Below are positions 1 to 5,488 of a stretch of 5,488 bases of DNA, piece after piece. The stretch's first letter is position 1; each line of letters begins with the position of its first letter. A program made the position numbers and the translations under genes. Origin of the DNA: Bacteroidales bacterium (GTDB lineage Bacteria; Bacteroidota; Bacteroidia; Bacteroidales; UBA932); assembly GCA_017429885.1 (NCBI GenBank), contig JAFROA010000377.1:1-5488 (forward strand), written 5' to 3'. The notes beneath the pieces were generated by a model, which saw nothing but the letters and a program-made list of their open reading frames with translations, was not told where the DNA came from and searched no databases.

Positions 1-489
1 GAGTATTCCGACGGCGAATGCGATGTCGGTGGCGGTTGGTATTCCCCATCCGGACGAGGCGGCGGTGCCGTGGTTGACTAGTGTGAATATCAAAGCCGGG
101 GCCACTACTCCGCCGAATGCGGCTATCACTGGCATCAGGGCTTTTTTGATGGAGGAGAGCTCTCCGTTCTTCATCTCACGTCGGATCTCAAGGCCGACAG
201 TGAAGAAGAAGACGGTCATCAAGATGTCGTTGATGAAGCTCTCGACAGTCATTCCTTTCGGGAACCAGACATCCTTTCCTCCGGGGGTCTTGAAGAACAG
301 GGAGAGTTTGGTCTCGAGAATATTGTGATAGATTTCTTTAGTGAAGGGAAGATTAGCCAGAAGCATGGCCACAACAACACATGCGAGGAGTATCACTCCC
401 TGCGCCCAAGGTTGGTTGGAGAATTTGCGTCTGCGGTGGTCGAAGTTTCTTATGCCTTTAGTCCAAGTGTAGATGGGAAACAGTCTCAT
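1..489 (-). CDS. nhaA: Na+/H+ antiporter NhaA, N-terminal part (cut by the window edge)
   Basis: This is the first 163 codons of an inner-membrane antiporter that exchanges cytoplasmic Na+ (or Li+) for external protons, serving sodium and pH homeostasis. After a basic cytoplasmic N-terminus (about residues 1-29) comes the first hydrophobic helix (about 30-46). Then come a polar loop with TPGGKDVWFPKG (68-79), the family signature FFFTVGLEIRREMKNGEL (94-111), a helix rich in Gly/Ala (about 117-137) and the signature GWGIPTATDIAFAVGIL (147-163). D154 in TATDIAF corresponds to Asp133 of the E. coli protein. The paired aspartates of helix 5 that bind the ion (Asp163/Asp164 in E. coli) lie beyond the window edge, so activity cannot be judged. 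The ATG at 489 is 5 bp after the ahcY stop and 8 nt after a GGAGAA, which supports this start and co-transcription with ahcY. The family assignment is secure; the functional link to ahcY is unclear. Confidence 0.93.
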   Translation of the reverse strand, partial: MRLFPIYTWTKGIRNFDHRRRKFSNQPWAQGVILLACVVVAMLLANLPFTKEIYHNILETKLSLFFKTPGGKDVWFPKGMTVESFINDILMTVFFFTVGLEIRREMKNGELSSIKKALMPVIAAFGGVVAPALIFTLVNHGTAASSGWGIPTATDIAFAVGIL

Positions 490-494
490 GATAA

Positions 495-1766
495 TTATTC
501 TCCGTATAAATAAATTCTTTGTTTTTCGGTCAGTGTGTCGATGGTGACGCCCCATTCCGCGAGTTTACGGAAGGCGACTTCCCTGTCGATCTCCGCGGGA
601 ACCTTATGAAGCATCGATCCTGGCCCCTGAGCGGAGTCGAAGGGCCGGAGGGTTTTCCTGTTGTCCGCCAGGAATTTGGCGCTCAGTGCCTGGATGGCGA
701 AAGACATGTCCATGATCTCCGCCGGATGACCGTCTCCGGCGGCGAGATTCACAAGACGCCCTTCCGCCAGGACATAGACCTTTCGGCCGTTCGAGAGGGT
801 ATATTCCTGAATATTCTGCCTTGCAGGTCTCTCACTCTCAGCCATTTCCTTAAGGTCACGCACGGAGACCTCGCAATCGAAATGGCCGGCGTTACAGCAT
901 ATCGCACCGTCTTTCATCAGGAGGAAATGCTCCTTTGTGATCACATCCTCGCAGCCTGTGACAGTCACAAAGATGTCTCCGATCTCGGCGGCCTCCTTCA
1001 TGCTCATGACCCTGAAGCCGTCCATGACCGCCTCCATTGCCTTGATCGGATCAACTTCCGTGACTATCACCCTGGCTCCAAGACCCTTGGCTCTCATGGC
1101 TACTCCCTTGCCGCACCAACCGTAACCGGCCACGACAACGTCTTTCCCTGCCACAATCAGGTTGGTAGTACGGTCTATGCCGTCCCACACGGATTGTCCG
1201 GTACCGTAGCGGTTGTCGAAAAAGTGCTTGCAGGCGGCGTCGTTGACCAGCATCATCGGGAAGAGGAGTTTTGACTCCCGATCCATGGCTTCGAGCCTGA
1301 GAATGCCGGTGGTGGTTTCCTCGCATCCTCCTATCACTTCCGGGATCAGCTCCGGATAATTATCATGAATCATCGAGACAAGGTCACCTCCGTCGTCGAT
1401 AATGATATTCGGTCCCGCCTCAATCACCCGACGAATTCCCCTTTCATATTCCTCAGGGGTGGCTCCGTGAACGGCGAAAACATTCAATCCTTCGTGGACC
1501 AGGGCTGCCGCGACATCATCTTGTGTGGAAAGGGGATTACTGCCGGTGATGAACATCTCGGCTCCACCGTGGGAGAGAACCTCGCAAAGACGAGCGGTCT
1601 TGGCCTCAAGATGGACCGAAAGAGCCACCTTCAGCCCGGCGAAAGGCTTGGTGTCAAGGAATTCCTTATCAAGACCCCCCACCAGAGGCATGTGGTGCCT
1701 TACCCAGTTGATTTTAAGCTCCCCGCTCTCCCATAGTCCGGGGTCCCGTATCTCACTTTTAATCAC
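495..1766 (-). CDS. ahcY: Adenosylhomocysteinase, short archaeal/Thermotoga-type
   Basis: This 423-residue cytosolic NAD-dependent enzyme splits S-adenosylhomocysteine into adenosine and homocysteine, clearing the inhibitory product of methyl transfer. Visible landmarks by alignment to human SAHH from memory are: DDGGD (124-128, catalytic Asp at 125), CEETTTG (148-154, E150), VNDAACKHFFDN (174-185, catalytic K180, D184, N185), NAD-binding GYGWCG (214-219), TEVDP (236-240), GHFDCEV with H295, and LAEGRLVNLAAGDGHPAEIM with H347. The cysteine after the active-site Asn (Cys195 in human) is replaced by Thr in DNRYGTGQS (184-192). The C-terminal KPDHYRY-type tail that completes the NAD site in the long class is absent, and the protein ends LTEKQRIYLYGE. 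Both traits mark the short archaeal/Thermotoga class. The start is GTG: an in-frame TAA lies 15 nt upstream and the promoter box 22 nt upstream, leaving a short leader. Residues 374-382 (RPFDSAQGP) come from a dispersed repeat. Some archaeal members act on S-inosylhomocysteine, so the exact substrate is not certain. Confidence 0.93.
   Translation of the reverse strand: MIKSEIRDPGLWESGELKINWVRHHMPLVGGLDKEFLDTKPFAGLKVALSVHLEAKTARLCEVLSHGGAEMFITGSNPLSTQDDVAAALVHEGLNVFAVHGATPEEYERGIRRVIEAGPNIIIDDGGDLVSMIHDNYPELIPEVIGGCEETTTGILRLEAMDRESKLLFPMMLVNDAACKHFFDNRYGTGQSVWDGIDRTTNLIVAGKDVVVAGYGWCGKGVAMRAKGLGARVIVTEVDPIKAMEAVMDGFRVMSMKEAAEIGDIFVTVTGCEDVITKEHFLLMKDGAICCNAGHFDCEVSVRDLKEMAESERPARQNIQEYTLSNGRKVYVLAEGRLVNLAAGDGHPAEIMDMSFAIQALSAKFLADNRKTLRPFDSAQGPGSMLHKVPAEIDREVAFRKLAEWGVTIDTLTEKQRIYLYGE
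498..503 (-). promoter_or_regulatory. Possible ribosome binding site for nhaA
   Basis: On the minus strand the last two sense codons of ahcY read GGAGAA, followed by the TAA stop and, 8 nt after the motif, the nhaA ATG. Position and purine content fit a Shine-Dalgarno site and would couple nhaA translation to the end of ahcY. Bacteroidota depend little on Shine-Dalgarno pairing, so the match may be fortuitous codon use (Gly-Glu). Confidence 0.4.
622..646. repeat. Dispersed palindromic repeat inserted in frame in ahcY
   Basis: The element has 5-bp inverted ends, GGCCC (622-626) and GGGCC (642-646), flanking a core that, with the adjoining end bases, reads CTGAGCGGAGTCGAAGGG (627-644). On the ahcY strand it encodes R374-P382 (RPFDSAQGP). 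From memory, short adenosylhomocysteinases run from the LSAKFL helix into the VPxEIDxxVA segment with about nine fewer residues at this point, which is the size of the repeat. The FDSAQG peptide recurs in annotated proteins as the translation of a common intergenic repeat. This suggests a genomic repeat that landed in a permissive loop. A related copy lies at 1849-1894. Confidence 0.7.
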
Positions 1767-1787
1767 GACTTTTTTATTTTAGAGGTG

Positions 1788-1795
1788 CAAATATA
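1788..1795 (-). promoter_or_regulatory. Bacteroidota -7 promoter box for ahcY-nhaA
   Basis: The minus strand reads TATATTTG here, a full match to the Bacteroidota -7 consensus TAnnTTTG. It lies 21 nt upstream of the ahcY GTG, so transcription would start near 1780 and the leader would be only about 15 nt. No good -33 TTTG stands at the usual 19-21 nt spacing; the closest, ATTG, is 24 nt away. The promoter may therefore be modest or assisted. The leader is too short for a SAM or SAH riboswitch. Confidence 0.65.
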
Positions 1796-1805
1796 GCCAA
1801 TTATT

Positions 1806-1837
1806 CTTGCCCGACTTGACAATTAACTGTATTTTTG
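1806..1837 (+). promoter_or_regulatory. Bacteroidota promoter for the fabG-gtrA operon
   Basis: A -7 box TATTTTTG (1830-1837) matches TAnnTTTG in full. A -33 element CTTG (1806-1809, consensus TTTG) stands 20 nt upstream, inside the 19-21 nt window known for Bacteroides promoters. Initiation is expected near 1842-1846, giving a leader of roughly 65 nt that consists mostly of the repeat at 1849-1894. The core sits back to back with the ahcY promoter, with the two -7 boxes 34 bp apart. Confidence 0.7.
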
Positions 1838-1848
1838 CAGTTTGAGTA

Positions 1849-1894
1849 TGTCATTCTGAACCGAGAATGTCATACTGAACGAAGTGAAGAATCT
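1849..1894. repeat. Double copy of a TGTCAT-CTGAACGAAG type dispersed repeat in the fabG leader
   Basis: Two degenerate copies stand in direct orientation 19 nt apart: TGTCATTCTGAACCGAGA (1849-1866) and a fuller copy from 1868 to 1894 containing CTGAACGAAGTGAAGAA (1875-1891). The full unit matches the abundant bacterial intergenic repeat whose chance translation is CHTERSEES; that peptide occurs here in the +2 reading of 1868-1894. CATTCT (1852-1857) and AGAATG (1864-1869) can form a 6-bp hairpin with a 6-nt loop, and a second AGAAT at 1888-1892 offers an alternative partner. The element lies between the predicted transcription start and the fabG ATG, so it would be transcribed into the operon leader. 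Confidence 0.75.
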
Positions 1895-1908
1895 ATTAAT
1901 TTAAACAT

Positions 1909-2655
1909 ATGGGATTATTGGAAGGAAAAGTCGCCCTTGTTACGGGCGCCGCGAGAGGAATCGGAAAGGCGATCGCGCTTAAATTCGCCTCCGAAGGAGC
2001 CGATGTGGCATTCACGGATCTCGTGATCAACGAGGCTGCAGAGCAGACAATAAAGGAATTAGAGGCATTTGGCCATAAGGTGAAGGGTTATGCTTCCAAT
2101 GCGGCTGACTTTGAGCAGACCCATGCGGTGGTGGATCAGATACTCGCGGATTTCGGCAGGATTGACATCCTGGTCAACAACGCCGGTATCACGAAGGATG
2201 GCTTGATGATGAGAATGACTGAGCAGCAGTGGGATGCAGTGATAGGTGTCAACCTCAAGTCCGCATTCAACTTCATTCATGCCCTTACTCCGATAATGGC
2301 TCGCCAGAGAGGCGGAAGCATCATTAATATGTCTTCAGTGGTGGGTGTGTCCGGCAATGCCGGCCAGTGCAACTACTCGGCTTCTAAGGCAGGAATGATC
2401 GGTCTAGCCAAGTCAATCGCAAAGGAAATGGGTCCCCGCGGGATCAGGGCTAACTGCATCGCCCCCGGCTTTATCATTTCCGATATGACAAACGCCCTTC
2501 CTGAGGATGTCCGTGAGGCCTGGACCAAGCAGATTCCTCTCCGTAGGGGCGGTACTCCTGAGGATGTGGCAAATGTCGCCCTCTTCCTCGCCAGTGACCT
2601 CTCCAGCTACGTCAGCGGCCAGGTTATCCACTGCTGCGGTGCTATGAACTGCTAA
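1909..2655 (+). CDS. fabG: 3-oxoacyl-[acyl-carrier-protein] reductase (FabG-type SDR)
   Basis: This 248-residue cytosolic short-chain dehydrogenase most likely performs the first reduction of the type II fatty acid elongation cycle, 3-oxoacyl-ACP to (3R)-hydroxyacyl-ACP. It has the cofactor motif TGAARGIG (12-19), NNAG (90-93) and the catalytic tetrad N115 (VNLKS), S143 (MSSVVG), Y156 and K160 (YSASK). It also has APGFI (185-189) and the FabG-like segment RRGGTPEDVANVALFLASDLSSYVSGQVIH. Length is normal for FabG. D37 at the end of strand 2 (AFTDL) is the residue type linked to NADH preference in SDRs, so NADPH use should not be assumed. The C-terminus HCCGAMNC departs from the usual HVxGGMxM. 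The ATG at 1909 follows an A/T-rich stretch without a Shine-Dalgarno, as is common in Bacteroidota. It is the first gene of the operon and its TAA abuts the gtrA ATG. A sugar-modifying SDR is possible but less likely given the close FabG match. Confidence 0.88.
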   Translation: MGLLEGKVALVTGAARGIGKAIALKFASEGADVAFTDLVINEAAEQTIKELEAFGHKVKGYASNAADFEQTHAVVDQILADFGRIDILVNNAGITKDGLMMRMTEQQWDAVIGVNLKSAFNFIHALTPIMARQRGGSIINMSSVVGVSGNAGQCNYSASKAGMIGLAKSIAKEMGPRGIRANCIAPGFIISDMTNALPEDVREAWTKQIPLRRGGTPEDVANVALFLASDLSSYVSGQVIHCCGAMNC

Positions 2656-3084
2656 ATGGTTGGTATTCCCTCGCTTAAGACCATTTTGAAAGAAAAACCC
2701 GATAGCCTTGTCGGGCAACTCTTCAGATATGCCATTGTCGGGGGAATTTCGTTTGTGGTCGATTATGGCAGCCTTTGGCTTCTCACAGAGAAGGCGGGGC
2801 TGCCTTATCTTTGGTCGGCCGCGATCGCGTTTATCCTCGGCTTGATCTGCAATTACCTGCTCAGCACTGCTTGGGTATTCGGAGAGAGCAGGATAAAGAA
2901 TGCCTGGGGAGAATTCCTCGCGTTCGCCATAATCGGCCTGGTCGGTCTAGGCCTCAATGAGCTTATAATGTATGGCTGCACAGACGGACTCGGCTTCCAT
3001 TATATGCTTTCCAAGATAGTATCGACAGGTATAGTTTTCTTCTGGAATTTTCTCGCCAGACGGTTTCTGGTTTTTAAATCTTGA
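2656..3084 (+). CDS. GtrA-family four-helix membrane protein
   Basis: This 142-residue integral membrane protein has four predicted helices (about 22-43, 54-75, 86-108 and 116-134). It carries GtrA-family (GtrA/DPMS-like) signatures: [18 protein letters not shown] (23-40), [11 protein letters not shown] (65-75) and a closing [12 protein letters not shown] (131-142). Members are proposed to flip or deliver polyprenyl-phosphate-linked sugars across the cytoplasmic membrane, or to tether a partner glycosyltransferase, as in O-antigen glucosylation and mycobacterial arabinan synthesis. The ATG follows the fabG TAA with no intervening base, so translation is probably coupled. The next gene begins 5 bp after its TGA. 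The neighbouring flavoenzyme and GT-C-like protein fit a role in lipid-linked sugar handling; the sugar itself cannot be deduced. Confidence 0.9.
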   Translation: MVGIPSLKTILKEKPDSLVGQLFRYAIVGGISFVVDYGSLWLLTEKAGLPYLWSAAIAFILGLICNYLLSTAWVFGESRIKNAWGEFLAFAIIGLVGLGLNELIMYGCTDGLGFHYMLSKIVSTGIVFFWNFLARRFLVFKS

Positions 3085-3089
3085 TTTTT

Positions 3090-4655
3090 ATGGGTAAGAC
3101 CGCGATAATCATAGGTGCGGGTCCGGCTGGCCTGACCGCAGCCCTGGAACTACTTCGCCAAACTGAGGTTAAACCTATCGTTTTGGAGGAAAGTTCCTTT
3201 GTGGGAGGCATCTCCCGGACAGTGAACAATAAGGGCAACAGGATGGATATCGGAGGTCACCGCTTCTTCTCCAAGAATCAGGAGGTGATGGAGTGGTGGG
3301 AATCCATGATGCCGATCCAAGGGGCCCCTTCCCTTGATGATATATTGCTTGAGAGGGACAAGGATCTTGTCCAAGGGGGACCGGATCCGGAAAAGGAAGA
3401 CAGGGTGATGCTTGTAAGGGACAGGGTGTCACGTATTTTCTTCCTGCGCCATTTCTTTGATTATCCGATCTCCATAAAGTGGTCCACTTTCGCCGGAATG
3501 GGTCTCTGGAACACGATTCGGGTGGCCTGGGGATATTTGGTCTCGACCCTCCATAAACTCCCGGAGACTTCTTTGGAGAATTTCTATATCAATCGTTTCG
3601 GAAGGCCTCTCTATGAGATGTTCTTTGAAGATTATACCGAGAAGGTGTGGGGAGTGCATCCGAGCAAGATTGGGGCTGATTGGGGCTCCCAGAGAGTTAA
3701 GGGCCTTAGTGTCTTGTCCATATTGAAAGATGTGCTCACTAAGCCTTTCAGGAGGAAGAGTATTGATCAGCAAAAGGTGGAAACATCTCTGATAGAGCGC
3801 TTTATCTATCCGAAATACGGTCCCGGCCAGCTATGGGAGACGGTGGCTTCGGAAGTTGAGAAGGCTGGTGGGGAAATACGTCTATTGTCCAAGGTGACTG
3901 GTATCATCATGAAAGATGGTAAGGCGGAGGCGGTTGAGGTAAGTACCTCGGACGGCCAGGAGACAATACCTTGCGACTATCTTTTCTCAAGCATGCCTAT
4001 AAAGGATCTTGTAGCCTCTGTGAAAGGAGTTGATATTCCCATGGAAGTCGCCGGTGTGGCCTCTGGGCTTCCCTACAGGGACTTCATCACAGTTGGTGTT
4101 CTAGTGAATAAGCTCAAGATCACTAACGGGACTAAAATCAAGACTTTCGAGGGTCGAGTGCCGGACACTTGGATATATGTCCAGGAAAGGGATGTCAAAG
4201 TGGGTCGCCTCCAGATCTTCAACAACTGGTCGCCCTACATGGTCTCTGACTATAAAGGAACCATGTACGTCGGGATGGAATACTTCTGTGACGAGGGAGA
4301 CGGGATGTGGAATATGCCTGACGCTGATTTCGTGGAAATGGCTCTTGGAGAGCTTGAGAAAATCGGAGTCGCGGACAGGGGTGATGTGCTTAAAGCTGAC
4401 AGGATTAAAGTCAAGAAGGCATATCCCGCCTATTTCGGCACATATAAGGAGATTTCCAAAGTCAGGGAGTGGCTTGACGGTTTCCAGAACCTGTTCTGCA
4501 TAGGCAGGAATGGCCAGCACAGGTACAATAATATGGACCACTCAATGCTGACCGCCATGGAGGCTGTCCGCTGCGTCAAGGAGAATATATCATCCAAAGA
4601 CAATGTCTGGGAAGTCAACACAGAAAAAGAATATCACGAAAGCGCCAAAGCCTGA
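3090..4655 (+). CDS. FAD-dependent oxidoreductase, amine oxidase / UDP-galactopyranose mutase-like
   Basis: This 521-residue flavoprotein opens with a dinucleotide fold: [17 protein letters not shown] (6-22, GxGxxG at 9-14), an acidic ribose-binding position in VLEES (31-35), and GG at 39-40. It continues with [13 protein letters not shown] (50-62), [16 protein letters not shown] (179-194), KYGPGQLWE (242-250) and the C-terminal flavin-contact segment [16 protein letters not shown] (471-486). The layout fits the FAD amine oxidase/HemY-like superfamily, to which UDP-galactopyranose mutase is structurally related. Proteins of this kind often sit in polysaccharide loci and are commonly labelled protoporphyrinogen oxidase or mutase without proof. 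No signal peptide or clear membrane helix is visible, so a cytoplasmic or membrane-peripheral enzyme is expected. The ATG at 3090 places G9 at the usual distance from the N-terminus; an upstream TTG at 3081 would overlap the gtrA stop. Its 3' end overlaps the next gene by 53 nt. I infer action on a nucleotide- or lipid-linked sugar; haem synthesis is unlikely here. Confidence 0.8.
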   Translation: MGKTAIIIGAGPAGLTAALELLRQTEVKPIVLEESSFVGGISRTVNNKGNRMDIGGHRFFSKNQEVMEWWESMMPIQGAPSLDDILLERDKDLVQGGPDPEKEDRVMLVRDRVSRIFFLRHFFDYPISIKWSTFAGMGLWNTIRVAWGYLVSTLHKLPETSLENFYINRFGRPLYEMFFEDYTEKVWGVHPSKIGADWGSQRVKGLSVLSILKDVLTKPFRRKSIDQQKVETSLIERFIYPKYGPGQLWETVASEVEKAGGEIRLLSKVTGIIMKDGKAEAVEVSTSDGQETIPCDYLFSSMPIKDLVASVKGVDIPMEVAGVASGLPYRDFITVGVLVNKLKITNGTKIKTFEGRVPDTWIYVQERDVKVGRLQIFNNWSPYMVSDYKGTMYVGMEYFCDEGDGMWNMPDADFVEMALGELEKIGVADRGDVLKADRIKVKKAYPAYFGTYKEISKVREWLDGFQNLFCIGRNGQHRYNNMDHSMLTAMEAVRCVKENISSKDNVWEVNTEKEYHESAKA

Positions 4656-5488
4656 GAGCTATTTCCGCTTCATTTTCCGGAAGGAGCAGGCGCTCGACTG
4701 GACAGCAGTATTCTTCGTGGTTTTGCTTGGGTGCTTGCTGGTCACGATAACCTTCCCCTATCCCAGAATGTCTTCAGACACCTATGGGTACATATGGGCC
4801 GCGATGAACAACTGGTTCACCCACCTGCGCCCATTCGGTTATTCGTTCTTCCTTCAGATCGTACATGTTTTTTCTAAGAGCCTGTATTCGATAATCGTCT
4901 CGCAGGCCCTCATTTATGCGGTTTCGGCAGGTCTTCTGCTACTTGCGGTGAAGAAATACTGGCCCCCTAAAAAGAGGTGGTGGTTCTTTGTTTTCGAATT
5001 CGTCGTGGTTTTCAGCCCGGTGGCATTCTTCCTGCTCGACACCGTTCTTTCTGATGTTCTCCAGTGTGCCTTGTTGTTCGTTATCATAGCAATGCTCATG
5101 GTTATTATACATGAGAGGTCCTGGATAGCGTTGCTTCTATATGCTGCCGCCTTGTTCTGTTCCTTCCACACAAGGTACTCCAGCATGTATTTTCCAGTAG
5201 CGATACTCCCCATTCTCGCCATGTCTGGCAAAAAGATCATGCGTTTCGCCTCCGTCGGATTGACGGTGGCCGTATTCGCTCTTTTCTATGTCCAGACGGA
5301 GAACAACATGGTCAAGTATTATGGGCTAAAGCAGTTCTCCACGGGTTTTGACGGATGGCAGCTGGCCAATAACGGCCTACATGTTATCCCCTTCATAGAT
5401 ACTTCGCCGGACAAGATCAAGATTCCCGAGGATGATGACTTGAAACGTCTCCATGAATTCGTGCTCAATTATAATTATAAGCACCATA
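4603..5488 (+). CDS. Multi-pass membrane protein resembling GT-C glycosyltransferases (C-terminus outside window)
   Basis: An open frame runs from the ATG at 4603 to the window end without a stop (295 complete codons). A basic cytoplasmic N-terminus (1-33) precedes helix 1 (about 34-52). Next is an extracytoplasmic loop with [12 protein letters not shown] (57-68) and [12 protein letters not shown] (76-87). Further hydrophobic segments follow near 94-115, 127-146, 149-169, 173-190, 194-206 and 212-229, then a polar stretch from about 231. An acidic residue just after helix 1 (here D59) followed by an RPxGYxxFL-like motif is typical of GT-C enzymes, which use polyprenyl-phosphate sugars on the outer face of the membrane; TRYSSMYFP (190-198) resembles their later loop. 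I do not recognise a specific family. It overlaps the oxidoreductase by 53 nt in the +1 frame, and no later Met before helix 1 gives an alternative start. With GtrA and the flavoprotein it suggests envelope glycan synthesis. Confidence 0.75.
   Translation, partial: MSGKSTQKKNITKAPKPESYFRFIFRKEQALDWTAVFFVVLLGCLLVTITFPYPRMSSDTYGYIWAAMNNWFTHLRPFGYSFFLQIVHVFSKSLYSIIVSQALIYAVSAGLLLLAVKKYWPPKKRWWFFVFEFVVVFSPVAFFLLDTVLSDVLQCALLFVIIAMLMVIIHERSWIALLLYAAALFCSFHTRYSSMYFPVAILPILAMSGKKIMRFASVGLTVAVFALFYVQTENNMVKYYGLKQFSTGFDGWQLANNGLHVIPFIDTSPDKIKIPEDDDLKRLHEFVLNYNYKHH

Noticed and set aside
23..513. Two plus-strand reading frames of 101 and 62 codons near the left edge
   Set aside because: They lie opposite the clear NhaA coding region and show no domain or membrane pattern.
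519..1274. A 251-codon plus-strand reading frame opposite ahcY
   Set aside because: It mirrors the conserved ahcY codons, encodes no recognisable protein, and has no promoter or context of its own. The minus-strand protein has every family motif.
1767..1787. A SAM/SAH riboswitch or a terminator (T-rich run at 1770-1780) upstream of ahcY
   Set aside because: The predicted leader is only about 15 nt, and no GC-rich hairpin adjoins the T-run. It is better read as the A-rich initiation region of ahcY on the minus strand.
1816..1820. TTGAC as a sigma70-like -35 element for fabG
   Set aside because: It is only 11 nt from the TATTTTTG box. The Bacteroidota -33 position is filled better by CTTG at 1806-1809 with 20-nt spacing.
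1835..2026. A small 63-codon reading frame beginning before fabG
   Set aside because: Its peptide contains CHTERSEES, the chance translation of the intergenic repeat, and the rest is out-of-frame fabG.
3081..3089. TTG at 3081 as the start of the flavoprotein gene
   Set aside because: It adds only MIF before a proper ATG at 3090, and the ATG start puts the GxGxxG motif at the normal distance from the N-terminus.
1909..4655. Orthology of fabG and the flavoprotein to mycobacterial DprE2 and DprE1
   Set aside because: The SDR has FabG signatures throughout, and the flavoprotein has an N-terminal GxGxxG amine-oxidase-type fold, unlike the DprE1 fold. Only the combination of functional types is similar.
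4914..5240. A 108-codon minus-strand reading frame
   Set aside because: It is antisense to the continuous membrane-protein frame and its translation has no coherent features.

Overview
The window looks like chromosomal DNA from a Bacteroidota species, probably of the Bacteroidales. The evidence is: two boxes matching the phylum's -7 promoter consensus TAnnTTTG between divergent genes; an A/T-rich leader without a clear Shine-Dalgarno in front of fabG; and a FabG that reads like the Bacteroidales form. GC content is moderate (about half, by eye). No RNA gene, CRISPR array, phage gene or transposase is visible, and no stretch over 300 bases lacks a gene.

The left half is a minus-strand unit. 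A GTG-started adenosylhomocysteinase of the short archaeal/Thermotoga type (495-1766) is followed after 5 bp by the N-terminal 163 codons of an NhaA Na+/H+ antiporter (489 down to the window edge). The antiporter is cut off before its paired transport aspartates. The hydrolase carries a dispersed palindromic repeat in frame inside its coding sequence.

A 142-bp divergent intergenic region (1767-1908) holds back-to-back Bacteroidota promoters. It also holds a second, related repeat in the leader of the rightward operon.

The right half is one tight plus-strand operon. It runs from a FabG-type 3-oxoacyl-ACP reductase (1909-2655) to a GtrA-family four-helix membrane protein (2656-3084, no gap), an FAD-dependent oxidoreductase of the amine oxidase/UDP-galactopyranose mutase-like class (3090-4655), and the N-terminal part of a multi-pass protein resembling GT-C glycosyltransferases (4603 to the window end, overlapping the oxidoreductase by 53 nt). 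The last three suggest synthesis or transfer of a polyprenyl-phosphate-linked sugar onto a cell-envelope glycan. FabG is more likely a fatty-acid enzyme sharing the transcript, although an SDR + GtrA + flavoprotein + GT-C set superficially resembles the mycobacterial decaprenylphosphoryl-arabinose cluster.

The most noteworthy observations are the in-frame repeat in ahcY, its relative in the fabG leader, the unusual hydrolase type, and the envelope-sugar operon whose substrate cannot be read from sequence alone.
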